Shown: one piece after another, positions 16,501-24,407 of the stretch
Layout of the letters: the number at the start of each line of letters is the position of its first letter
How positions within the stretch are numbered: the stretch's first letter is position 1
Assembly (NCBI RefSeq): GCF_015222005.1
Contig: NZ_JADFFL010000005.1
Coordinates: 186,001 to 250,000 of the forward strand
Direction: 5' to 3'
Length of the DNA: 64,000 nucleotides
DNA from: Mucilaginibacter myungsuensis
GTDB lineage: Bacteria; Bacteroidota; Bacteroidia; Sphingobacteriales; Sphingobacteriaceae
Program-made: the position numbers and the translations under genes
Notes under the pieces: model-generated
Seen by the model: the letters and a program-made list of their open reading frames with translations, nothing else
Database searches by the model: none
Told to the model about the DNA's origin: nothing

Positions 16501-17544
16501 AGCATACTTCCATACTTAGCGCTAGTCGTTGCAAAAAAGCAGTATGAGGACTTTTTGGAAACTTTTAAAAAGATGCACAAGAACCTTGTTCAAACAGATT
16601 TCTATGTTGTTCAAAGTGCGAGGCTTACCTTCCAGAACGGACAGGAAACATTTTCCGGGCCTGAGTTGAACACTTATAAAGACCAGTTTAAACTCTACTT
16701 CAAAGGAGATTGGCAGAAACCGTTGGTTCTATATTCGTTGCTACCTGAGTTGTTAACCATTTTCCAAGTCAGGGGATTCAGTGAAGAATTACGTCTTCTT
16801 CTCGCCATCGAGCGTGCTGACATTGAAGAGCATTTCATTACACTGGGCCTAGATATTAATTCTACGGCATTTATATCTGCGGTACAGTCCATTCAGCCAG
16901 AGCTGGCGGAAGAAGTGATTGAACCTGCTGAAGAGGCGTATTCTGGGTTTCAAAGTCCACCTTTTGCACATTCCACCTCGTCACATACAGGAACTCGCAA
17001 TGATCAAAATGATGTTTATGATGTGGATGAGCGAGAAGAATTCGAAACGCCTTTCACGCCAACCAGTGATGCGACCGATACAACGGTCCCAACCGTAATT
17101 AGGAACCGCTCTTATGACCAAGGCATCCAGATACAAACTGCGACCGTGGCCAATTACAGGACGATGGAAGATCAAAAATCCAGAGATGAGGTGGGACGTT
17201 GGAGTGAGGAAAAGGTTTACACCATTTTGTCGAAAGAGGGTCGTTTTGCAGACATTGTCTGGGTGAATAAGGATGTGGAATCTAAATTACCTTATGACAT
17301 ATCGTATTCGGAAAATGGTCACAAGCGCTACATAGATGTTAAAGGAACACCATCACCGGTTAAAGAGATAGTTTACCTATCCGGCCCGGAATGGGCATTT
17401 ATGTTCGCAACAGGTGGTGATTATTCAATATATCGCGTCTTTAACGCAGGGAAAGAAGATGCAATCATCGAAATAATTAATAACCCGGCTAATTTAATTT
17501 TAACAGATAAGATCAGGCCAGAAAAAGTCAGCCTCCAATTATAG
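13555..17544 (+). CDS. Sacsin-like GHKL ATPase with C-terminal DUF3883 domain
   Basis: Very large protein, 1329 residues from ATG 13555 (the frame is open to 13516, but the upstream ATG lies close behind the hairpin). The first 170 residues are a sacsin/Hsp90-type ATP-binding fold: RFVFELIQNADDAG (N-box with catalytic E and D), LIVSHNGNPF, then SSLASAGKSQK and GYKGIGFKSVFG (glycine lid). A long middle part has no named domain. A low-complexity linker follows (about 1120-1200), and the last 120 residues are DUF3883-like: GRWSEEKVY, IVWVNKDVESKLPYDI, IDVKGT. DUF3883 often accompanies defence helicases and nucleases. Four bp separate it from the next gene. Anti-phage function is inferred. Confidence 0.85.
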   Translation: MKKEFIDALAVKRSVYLDEEQSEIMANLLDTVSSDIYSQNIRFVFELIQNADDAGNESGNEVRFDFLDDALIVSHNGNPFEEKDISSLASAGKSQKEDDPNATGYKGIGFKSVFGRSKRVSIISDGYRFRFDKHVHGKRTPWQIVPVWTEERDLSAPITSVLKDEYAVSTVIEMKNAKDLQADLDEVLADGRILLFLRKVNKISVALGGEISCVLEKSLIEEHCSYKKIALKKDGEPLSTWLVQTFSNIAVPEALQQKLAEDEDTPPKLKKAKKTELSLAVSLDDQQIMPVQQSQSLLFTYLPTKVSSFQFPFLVNSNFLTNAPREALHEDHLWNEWLMYLTAEKLILWLAAWSNTDFKFQILKILPSVQAGSAGLKGRFNNELLRQIRETAFIPNAGVKLKRTSELIVDKTGLSRLEFIDRQAFIDFINREKGTGYAIDSFVHADVSDVDTLINYGALSYDIEHLQDFFLSEEFKNSHKTSDNDKLIEYFFDKANGSEGDEWQERLAKIPFIFSAEGNLKAPKAICFPGISYQTEFGDGVTLIHEEVYKVIQEKRPVIQWLESLGVKEPSEMAYIENEIIGNITNCSTPQNHLQLIRFLFRRFKDGVLTKDHLDQMQDIKIKTTKVNLESAKLCFLSDFYQPELRLETVNDACHFVSPEYWQQGDLTSEWKTFLIKLGVAEKIEQTCMNLDRAEARTKYNAFVSFFDSNSTLRYVSRAGWVHYNTITNYKLQSYSLLEFATEYAFSKVFWDQIFKTNFRRQSSDEGEANYYDTPYLKDNFFEWSLAEMALIPTRMKTCEKASDVFINDQEIIEISGAYLPVLDHERPLSDDWRKLLKLKTSLSLSDYLHILEQMAVAHDRTPITRADQRRLGLIYNKLGEMMPNLSPENEVLIKDWATKNRLPSTSLNFENVDTLKLVSIASFSTSTDTLKVMLLPENSRPNLPEFKKLIELLGIPEINSYVPDFGTEDPKHNVALKNKLLSILPYLALVVAKKQYEDFLETFKKMHKNLVQTDFYVVQSARLTFQNGQETFSGPELNTYKDQFKLYFKGDWQKPLVLYSLLPELLTIFQVRGFSEELRLLLAIERADIEEHFITLGLDINSTAFISAVQSIQPELAEEVIEPAEEAYSGFQSPPFAHSTSSHTGTRNDQNDVYDVDEREEFETPFTPTSDATDTTVPTVIRNRSYDQGIQIQTATVANYRTMEDQKSRDEVGRWSEEKVYTILSKEGRFADIVWVNKDVESKLPYDISYSENGHKRYIDVKGTPSPVKEIVYLSGPEWAFMFATGGDYSIYRVFNAGKEDAIIEIINNPANLILTDKIRPEKVSLQL

Positions 17545-17548
17545 CACC

Positions 17549-18544
17549 ATGTTACGCATACTCAATGACAGCGGACAAATCCTTAGAGCGCATAAAAAGT
17601 TGTTAAGGCAATTTTTGCCGTTATTTAATGAAGAGATCGAGTGTACCATCGGTTATCACGGCGGTAGTTTTCAAGAAACCGTTCAATATTCTGATTCATT
17701 AGATCTTTGGTTTGCGACCTGGGAATATGAAGGAGTTATCAAGAATCTATTCGGACTCGGCAGGCCAAATGAGAATACGAGTAACTCGATGACCGGGCAA
17801 ATCAATATACCAATTGAGCAAACCGACCGATCCGTTGCCGGTGCTTTAGCCAAATCGGAAGCCGGTCAAGTATTGTTATTACACAGAGGAAATATCGGTG
17901 GTGGTAAACTTGGTATAGGTAAGTCTATGTTTTTGGAAAATTTTCGTGGCGATCAGGAGGATGTTGATGAATTGGGTAAGGTCACTCGTTTTTGTGTCAT
18001 TGGCGAAATAGGTTCAACATTACTTCCAATTCAAATCAAAAACTTCATGGTCGAAATCCGCCGCATCAAAGATCTCGTCACTTTTCCGGATGAATTCAAT
18101 GCGAATCCCTTTCGGTTCAATGATGAAAAAGGCGGAACCTACACGCTTGGTGACCTGACCCGGGGCGGTCAGGCGAACAGAACGCATTATATTATTGTGA
18201 ACGCGTTATCTGGTCTACTGGAAAAGCAAGGTTTTAAAGTCGGAAATGATCGTAATCGAGATCTTTTTATTCATGATCTCAAAAGAATCAAAGCCTTGTT
18301 CGAGATCAAATCATGTCTTAGTACACATAATCTTTACAGCGCTGTGGGGCAACTATTGATTTACAGCATTCCCATTTCTACCCCTGTACTTTTGATCTTG
18401 ATCCTTCCAGAAAAACTTGAGCCTTCTGTCGAAAAAAAATTGAAACAATACAGTATTAATGTCCTGTATATTTCTATTTCGCCGGACAATGAACCGATTT
18501 TCCCTATGAGAAAATTATCTAATCTATTAAACCAATTAAAATAG
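17549..18544 (+). CDS. Unknown protein with possible PD-(D/E)XK nuclease core, partner of the sacsin-like ATPase
   Basis: Protein of 331 residues starting 4 bp after the sacsin-like gene, so almost certainly co-translated. The C-terminal third has a nuclease-like order: VNALSGLLEKQGFKVGNDRN, then RDLFIHDLKRIKALFEIKS (a D followed by EIK, as in PD-(D/E)XK folds), then LYSAVGQLLIYS, the helix with glutamine common in this superfamily, and strand PVLLILILPE. The N-terminal half has no recognised domain. I infer an effector nuclease commanded by the ATPase. The family is not one I can name. Confidence 0.7.
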   Translation: MLRILNDSGQILRAHKKLLRQFLPLFNEEIECTIGYHGGSFQETVQYSDSLDLWFATWEYEGVIKNLFGLGRPNENTSNSMTGQINIPIEQTDRSVAGALAKSEAGQVLLLHRGNIGGGKLGIGKSMFLENFRGDQEDVDELGKVTRFCVIGEIGSTLLPIQIKNFMVEIRRIKDLVTFPDEFNANPFRFNDEKGGTYTLGDLTRGGQANRTHYIIVNALSGLLEKQGFKVGNDRNRDLFIHDLKRIKALFEIKSCLSTHNLYSAVGQLLIYSIPISTPVLLILILPEKLEPSVEKKLKQYSINVLYISISPDNEPIFPMRKLSNLLNQLK

Positions 18545-18703
18545 CACCCTCAAAAAGCAAGATTTCAAACTAAAACCAGCACATTACACTAATGCTAACG
18601 GAAACGGCCTTTCTAAAGAAATAAAAAAATTCGTCAGCAATGGAAAAAGTTTTAAAGGAAACTGAAGACATGATCGCATTACATTGATATCTCGTCTTTT
18701 TTG

Positions 18704-19024
18704 ATGAATAAGTTTCCGGGAAAACTGAATGGTACTGCCTCGATAATTTCAGACAAAACTGCTTGGGAAGGCTCGCAGCGGATGCAAACTTTGTTGTACG
18801 CTGATATAAGGCCGGAGATCGAGATTAATGTCAAAATGGACTAGTTGAACGCCCCGCGATGGAAGAAAATAGGCTGGAGCGTAATTGATGGCTGAGAATA
18901 CTGCATTTTCGTCGATGATTGCGCTGAGAAACTGGCGGAACTGTGTGGAAAGCTAAGCGATTCCTATTATCGAAGTATTGGCGATTATCCTATTTATGCA
19001 TATCTTCACCTTTATTATGCTTAA
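18704..19024 (+). pseudogene. Degenerate reading frame with two in-frame stops
   Basis: A single frame runs from ATG 18704 to the TAA at 19022-19024, broken by TAG at 18842 and TGA at 18893-18895. The pieces read MNKFPGKLNGTASIISDKTA, then LNAPRWKKIGWSVIDG, then EYCIFVDDCAEKLAELCGKL and SDSYYRSIGDYPIYAYLHL, protein-like throughout. I do not recognise the family. Its end overlaps the start of the next gene by a few bases. The 160 bp before it hold nothing I can support. It marks decay or gene replacement inside the defence island. Confidence 0.5.
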
Positions 19025-19727
19025 ACTTTATCTCAAACAATTGCGTGAGCGATTTATCGCTGCTCTCGAAGGTTTTTCAGATTTCGAGATGAGTGAGGGC
19101 AATCCGTTTCGGTTAAAAATAGCAGACCGCAACTTTATTGTTTTTGTAAAAAGTCTATCTCCAGGCTATTTTAAAGGAAGCCCTGACGTTTCCAGAATTC
19201 AACTCCCAATGCTCCGCTTGGCCGATGGCGACCGTCGCTCTACATTTATCGCATTAGGCTATGATGAAAATAACAATTCATTTGTTGCCTGGAACCCAGA
19301 AAAACTTGAAAAGCGATTAAATGTACGCGGAAATGTTTCCTTGTATTCGAGAATATCTATTCAAAAATTACCTCAACCGGAAGATTTCAATGTAGGCATT
19401 TTGAATTCGGGAGAAAGGTTTCTGGCATTTCATTCCAGCTTACTTCCGGTTTTTTTTAAAAAATATCAAGAGCTTTTTAAAGAGGAAGTTCCCTTTTTCG
19501 TGCCCTTTGTCGAAAAGAACTCCATCCAGAAGCAGGCCATTCTTACCAAAGTTACCGACCCAAGCGTGCTTTCTGAAATCATGCCTATGCTTCGTGAAAC
19601 AAGAATTTTAGATACCGCAGCCAAGTGTTTTGACCACTATAGCGCCTTATACCCAGCGATGTCTTTTAGTGACTGGCTGGCTATCGCAAAAAACATGCAT
19701 GCGCAACTTATCAGCGATCAAAATTAG
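19017..19727 (+). CDS. Unknown protein, probable restriction component convergent with the R-M operon
   Basis: Protein of 236 residues from ATG 19017 (MLKLYLKQL; the frame is open to 18978). The N-terminal half is beta-rich with KIADRNFIVFVKSLSPGYFKG, STFIALGYDENNNSFVAWNP and VSLYSRISIQ, resembling DNA-recognition domains found in type II restriction enzymes. The C-terminal half is helical (LTKVTDPSVLSEIMPMLRET). Its stop overlaps the stop of the convergent DUF4420 gene (TTAG at 19724-19727), suggesting it belongs to the same block. I cannot identify a catalytic motif, so it may be a specificity or accessory subunit. Confidence 0.6.
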   Translation: MLKLYLKQLRERFIAALEGFSDFEMSEGNPFRLKIADRNFIVFVKSLSPGYFKGSPDVSRIQLPMLRLADGDRRSTFIALGYDENNNSFVAWNPEKLEKRLNVRGNVSLYSRISIQKLPQPEDFNVGILNSGERFLAFHSSLLPVFFKKYQELFKEEVPFFVPFVEKNSIQKQAILTKVTDPSVLSEIMPMLRETRILDTAAKCFDHYSALYPAMSFSDWLAIAKNMHAQLISDQN

Positions 19728-20710
19728 ATTGCTTTTAATAAGGCTGAGGCATGATCGCTTACAGATACAGGGCTAACATCTGTTAAATCAGAATCATAGC
19801 TTACCCGCTGGATCTGTGGAGGGATGTTCTCTACTGCTATTTTAGGAATATCATTTGTATCAAAAAGCCTAATACTATCCGCCGCTTGCGCATAATCAAA
19901 ATAATGATCTCGTGCCGATTCTAGCGCATTGCCTAAAGTCTTGCCTATCTTCATTTTCAGGTCAAGTAGCAAGGCCTCATCCTGTAAGCGCTTATTTATA
20001 GCCTCTACGAGATCGTCTATGCTCGATCCTGCTGCGGTTTCGATAGCAAAAATGGAGATAATCAAGGTTTGAGAGCTTGGATTTGGAAGCAATTGCTCAG
20101 CAGAAAAATGATGGACTCGCCTGGAGGATGCGGCGCTTTTTACTTCAATCTTACTTACGCCGTCATTGAAGTCATATTTATCAGTAGATTCCCGATGCCA
20201 AGCCTTAACTAAACGCGCAGGATCCTTGGCCCGCTCGATCACCAGCAGTTCCGCCCACAGCCCCTGCACAGTACGCTTAGGTGGTGCGGACAGATGGTTA
20301 AAAAGCGATAAAACTTCATGCAATTTTTCATTTAGGTCACCGACTACGGTGTTCTTTGGGAGCCCCTTGATCAGTAAGTAGAAAACATCTAAAAAGTAAG
20401 CGATTAATTCATCAGCGCCAGGCCTAAGCTCTATCGTCGTAAAAGTTTCTTCCGCTTCCTCCTGCTGGTTATTTTTAATGAGGCATTTTTTACTGAATTG
20501 TATGATCAGGCGCTCTAATCGATAGCCGGCTTGCTTAGCTCTAGATTTTTGTGGACTGCAGCGCACAAAAAATATGGGCTGGCCTTCACTGGTAATCCCT
20601 AAGCGATGCAGGGGTAGATTAGGAATAGGCACAGCAGCGTAAGCCTGATGCTCTGAGGCGACCATCGTTCGCAATTCTTCAAACGCTTTGCTTAGGGAGT
20701 TTCTACTCAT
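19724..20710 (-). CDS. PD-(D/E)XK motif protein (DUF4420 type), restriction nuclease candidate
   Basis: Protein of 328 residues of the DUF4420/PD-(D/E)XK family known from restriction-modification loci. The catalytic block is visible near residues 175-195: STDKYDFNDGVSKIEVKSAAS, with D then E-V-K. Upstream helices LWAELLVIERAKDPARLVKAW fit the conserved glutamate-bearing helix before the core. Last gene of a four-gene operon: its start overlaps the Z1 gene by four bases. Expected role is cleavage of unmethylated DNA together with the Z1 and GHKL ATPases. Confidence 0.82.
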   Translation of the reverse strand: MSRNSLSKAFEELRTMVASEHQAYAAVPIPNLPLHRLGITSEGQPIFFVRCSPQKSRAKQAGYRLERLIIQFSKKCLIKNNQQEEAEETFTTIELRPGADELIAYFLDVFYLLIKGLPKNTVVGDLNEKLHEVLSLFNHLSAPPKRTVQGLWAELLVIERAKDPARLVKAWHRESTDKYDFNDGVSKIEVKSAASSRRVHHFSAEQLLPNPSSQTLIISIFAIETAAGSSIDDLVEAINKRLQDEALLLDLKMKIGKTLGNALESARDHYFDYAQAADSIRLFDTNDIPKIAVENIPPQIQRVSYDSDLTDVSPVSVSDHASALLKAI

Positions 20711-22881
20711 GGCATTCCCACAAAAGTGTGTTCAAGTGATTCGGGATAATAAATCCCCAGTGTATACAAGATTTTTCTATTCCATTCAGAATCATGCTTT
20801 AGACGGATCTTGTGGATCTGGATACAAAGAAAATCCGGGTAATAAACATAACGGTCCCCCGGATAGACTAGGCTTCCGGATAAGGAAGCCCCGGAGAAGA
20901 TATTATTGATCTTTAATTTGCCGTCCTTTTCAATTAATGAGCGCTCTCGACCCTGGTTAACCTGATAAGCCATATCAAAAACATAAGCATATTTCAGGTC
21001 TGTATGCTCTTTCATATGGTTGAGGTATTGAATTGTCGATGATTTACGTAAAGTATCGGGGACATTCGATATTTTGAAATCACGTAAGAAACTGATCGCC
21101 TCATCAATGGGAACCTTAGCCATCAGGTGATTTCGGTCAGAAGTCTTGTAATCTTCAAATAAAGTGAACTCATGAGCGGCCCGAAACTCTTCGACAATCC
21201 TAGTGTTCTCTTCGATATGCTGCAGCGCATTAAGTTGTCGCCATCCTAATAGCTTTGAGCGAACGATATCCTTGGTTAGAATATTATTCCTGGTCGGGTT
21301 CATACTGCTGCTTAAAACCAGCACTTTTTCAAACTCTTCCAAGCTTTTGGTCGATAATTCCCCGCGCATGATCTCTTCATGCTTTACATAGTCTTCATAT
21401 TCCTCAATCGTGCCTTCCGGTAAAAATACGCGGCAGGATTGAATATAGCTGCGCTTATAACCAAAGAAGCGGCATCGCTGCTGAATAGTATCAGCATTGG
21501 CCTTACCTATCGTATAGCGCGGCATGTAAGATACTGCAAGTCCTTCTACGGTGTAACCCCGGTTTAGCATTTCGGCTCCGATCAGAATATGCGCAGAAGC
21601 GCTACTCCAATTGATCTCTGGACTGCGCTTACTTCCCTGGCCGATCACTAAATGTATTCGGTAATCTAAAATGACATCGAGTAAAGCTTCTATCACAGCG
21701 TCGAAGGCCGGCGGCTCGTCCATTAACTTGACCGCTTCAGGATAGACCGATTTAAATTCGGCGATCAATTCCAGCCTGCTCGGATCTCCCTCATCGAGAT
21801 CATTGAGCCTATCCGCCCAGCTGCCTAAGATGGCCTTGACCCACTTGTGAAATTTTTTACTTGCATCTGTCTCTCGATCTGCATGCACCATCATTGATAA
21901 AAAGCGCGCCTTCTGCTTAATCTCTACTACAATAGCAACACCTATTAAAAATAGCTGTAGCGCTTCGATCAGGCTTTGCGGACAATGCTCCAGATCATTC
22001 AACTTATAATGATATACTTCTTGCCGTGGAATCTCGACGATCAAGCCTGGCTGGTCCACGAAAAAGGTTTTGCCGCCTGTATACCCTCCGCCCGGGGTCA
22101 ATAGCACATGGAATTTCGGAGAAAGCAAATCCATGATATTGATCAATAATGGACCTTGAGGAGTAGCCGTGTATTGAATATAAGTATGATTTTTTAATGC
22201 AGCCTTAAGGTCCAGTATACTGGAGTAAGTTGAGCTAAATTCATCTTCCTCCCAATCTTCTGCCTTACTGTTTTTACGGGCATAGGTATTCAAGCTAGCC
22301 TGATCTGCTTCGTCATCAATAATGAGCACGCCCTGGCTGCCTAACGCATCCCGAACTTCCGGCGTCTTGATGATCTGGGTCAATTCCCCAATATGCTTAT
22401 AATGCTTAAGCACGGTAATCAGCACCACTGGCTTGCGTCTTTGAGACAGCGTGTTCTTGATCAGGGTCGCCGAATCCTCGGCCATAGTTGGACTTTGAAG
22501 CACCCGAAAAATCTTCATATTCTCGGCCTCGGTCTGTAGATCAGACTTTAAACGCTTGGTCGTCTGGTCTAATAAATTATTCTTGATACCAGCCAGATAA
22601 ATTACCATTCTATAGCCATGATCCGCTGCAAGCGCCGTTAGCGTAGTAAATGACATGGTTTTGCCACTCTGCACATAGCCGATGACAATACCGGTGGCAC
22701 TGCCGATTTCGTCCACGGGGTTACAATTTGACAGGATCTGTCCGGTCTCTATTAATAAGGTCTCTCGCTCCTCCGCTGATAGCTTTCGCCCCAGATCAGC
22801 TAGCAGCGCAGTTGTTAAAGGTCCGGCAGCCATATCGCTGCCATCACCTGAAGGTAAGATGCTTATAGTTTCTGACATCAC
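20707..22881 (-). CDS. Z1-domain ATPase of the restriction cassette
   Basis: Protein of 724 residues. Walker A is GIVIGYVQSGKTMSFTTL near residue 65-80, and Walker B/DEAD-like block is VLIIDDEADQASL near 185-197. The Z1 signature follows in the C-terminal half: HILIGAEMLNRGYTVEGLA and QQRCRFFGYKR. The Z1 family was described as helicase-related ATPases linked to MutL/MORC-type GHKL ATPases and restriction nucleases. Overlaps of four bases with both neighbours show a tight operon. Likely translocates or remodels DNA for the nuclease. Confidence 0.9.
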   Translation of the reverse strand: MMSETISILPSGDGSDMAAGPLTTALLADLGRKLSAEERETLLIETGQILSNCNPVDEIGSATGIVIGYVQSGKTMSFTTLTALAADHGYRMVIYLAGIKNNLLDQTTKRLKSDLQTEAENMKIFRVLQSPTMAEDSATLIKNTLSQRRKPVVLITVLKHYKHIGELTQIIKTPEVRDALGSQGVLIIDDEADQASLNTYARKNSKAEDWEEDEFSSTYSSILDLKAALKNHTYIQYTATPQGPLLINIMDLLSPKFHVLLTPGGGYTGGKTFFVDQPGLIVEIPRQEVYHYKLNDLEHCPQSLIEALQLFLIGVAIVVEIKQKARFLSMMVHADRETDASKKFHKWVKAILGSWADRLNDLDEGDPSRLELIAEFKSVYPEAVKLMDEPPAFDAVIEALLDVILDYRIHLVIGQGSKRSPEINWSSASAHILIGAEMLNRGYTVEGLAVSYMPRYTIGKANADTIQQRCRFFGYKRSYIQSCRVFLPEGTIEEYEDYVKHEEIMRGELSTKSLEEFEKVLVLSSSMNPTRNNILTKDIVRSKLLGWRQLNALQHIEENTRIVEEFRAAHEFTLFEDYKTSDRNHLMAKVPIDEAISFLRDFKISNVPDTLRKSSTIQYLNHMKEHTDLKYAYVFDMAYQVNQGRERSLIEKDGKLKINNIFSGASLSGSLVYPGDRYVYYPDFLCIQIHKIRLKHDSEWNRKILYTLGIYYPESLEHTFVGMP

Positions 22882-24407
22882 AAGTTCTTTAGTACATTAT
22901 TAAAAATCTTACGCACTATGCCAGGGCTGCGCGCGCCCTCTGAAGGGGCGTAGAGCTCGGCGATCACTAAGGCGCGAATCATTAATATAATCGGTTTATA
23001 ATCTTCCTCAGATTCAAAATTGTCGAACCGGCCAAAAAATGGATGGCTCATATTAATCTTGAAAACAGCGGATTTTGAATAAGTATCGCTGTGCTCGATC
23101 ACTAAATTATAAAGGTTAGATATCGATGGCTCGGTGATCATTTCCATCCGTAAGCGATATATCTCTCCTTTAATATTGATATCATCTGTATGACTGCTAA
23201 TTACCCTTGTACTTGATTCCAGCCTAGAATTATTTTCATCGAGTTCCTTGTTGGCCGAATCCTCCAGCGAAGCTTCTATTGCTGCGTCCAGTGGCTTTGC
23301 TCGGGTTTCCGTCTTTATCTTATCGACGATAGTTTTGGCGACCTTGGCACTTTCTTCCTTTCCTTTGCCTTTTCGATAGTCGTCCCCTTGCTTCAGTAGA
23401 TTAAAATCCTTAGCGCTTAATTCCACCTTGATGGCTTCCATGAGCGCTTCGATCTCGGCTGTTTCCTGAAAACTGCCTTTGTTAAAACTGACATCGAAGC
23501 CTTCTAATTCTAATTCTCCAAACAAGCGCTTGTAGCGCGGGGAGCCTTCGTGCCCCGAAAGTATCTTAGGGCGATATTTTTCATCGTGACTGCCTTCGAT
23601 CACCCGGCCGCGCCGAAAAAGGGAAAACCCATTATTGATGCTGGTAGACAATTCGTTCAGTAGTGCCACAAAACCACGCGCATGGTATTTTCCCATGGAA
23701 AAGTCAATCTCTTTTTTCCAAAGTATGCTGCGCCCTTCCGGATCGGTCGTTGCCGGAGCATTTAGAATTTCTGGATTCTTATAGGTGAGTAATTCACCGT
23801 TGATATATAATTCCAGCTCTCCAGTCCGAATATATCGCCGATAAATACTGGCGAGATGGTTCTTAACTTTGCTAAAGTTATAGGGAGACGGGGCGTTACC
23901 GGTAAGTCCCTTAAGCGTGATCTCAGTAAAATGCTCGCCTGGAAGTTTTGGCGCGCTGATGACATCTAATACCTCACTTTCCTCTCGTAGCACTTTTTGA
24001 AGATCGAATTCTACGGTTCTCGACAGCGTTTCTCCTAGCGCAGCCGTACGCACGATCCACACTTCCGACAGCCATATAGATGCTGTTTTCATACCCATGC
24101 CGAACTCATGAAGTCCGGCATTATTAACTGGAATATTTGCCGGCTCAAATGCTCTGGAAAAATTTCCTTCACCGATACCTGCCGCATTGTCGAAAATTCG
24201 CATTTCGCGTAATTCCCAGTTAATATCTATCGCCACTCTGAATTGATAGCCGCTATTGGAGGCCCGCAGGTTCTTCTTATGATCCTCATAGCTTTGGACA
24301 GCATTGTCTACATATTCTCCGATGGCGTGCCAGGCTTTATTCTGCAGATTTCGAAACACACTGTAAGTGCCTGCCTTGAATTTAATAGATACTGACCCTA
24401 TATTCAT
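22878..24407 (-). CDS. GHKL ATPase, MORC/MutL-like, of the restriction cassette
   Basis: Protein of 509 residues with a complete GHKL ATP-binding site: N-box IGEYVDNAVQSY (about 29-40), DNAAGIGEGNF (about 73-83) and the lid EFGMGMKTASIWLS (about 101-114). The layout agrees with bacterial MORC-like proteins of restriction loci rather than with histidine kinases, since no phospho-acceptor or receiver is present. Four-base overlaps with the methyltransferase (24404-24407) and with the Z1 gene (22878-22881) mark one operon. Expected to act as an ATP-dependent clamp or sensor of foreign DNA. Confidence 0.88.
   Translation of the reverse strand: MNIGSVSIKFKAGTYSVFRNLQNKAWHAIGEYVDNAVQSYEDHKKNLRASNSGYQFRVAIDINWELREMRIFDNAAGIGEGNFSRAFEPANIPVNNAGLHEFGMGMKTASIWLSEVWIVRTAALGETLSRTVEFDLQKVLREESEVLDVISAPKLPGEHFTEITLKGLTGNAPSPYNFSKVKNHLASIYRRYIRTGELELYINGELLTYKNPEILNAPATTDPEGRSILWKKEIDFSMGKYHARGFVALLNELSTSINNGFSLFRRGRVIEGSHDEKYRPKILSGHEGSPRYKRLFGELELEGFDVSFNKGSFQETAEIEALMEAIKVELSAKDFNLLKQGDDYRKGKGKEESAKVAKTIVDKIKTETRAKPLDAAIEASLEDSANKELDENNSRLESSTRVISSHTDDINIKGEIYRLRMEMITEPSISNLYNLVIEHSDTYSKSAVFKINMSHPFFGRFDNFESEEDYKPIILMIRALVIAELYAPSEGARSPGIVRKIFNNVLKNL

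Noticed and set aside
18978-19016. Earlier start (18978) for the 236-residue restriction-associated gene
   Set aside because: The extra residues form an odd hydrophobic run that overlaps the decayed upstream frame. The ATG at 19017 gives a normal N-terminus.
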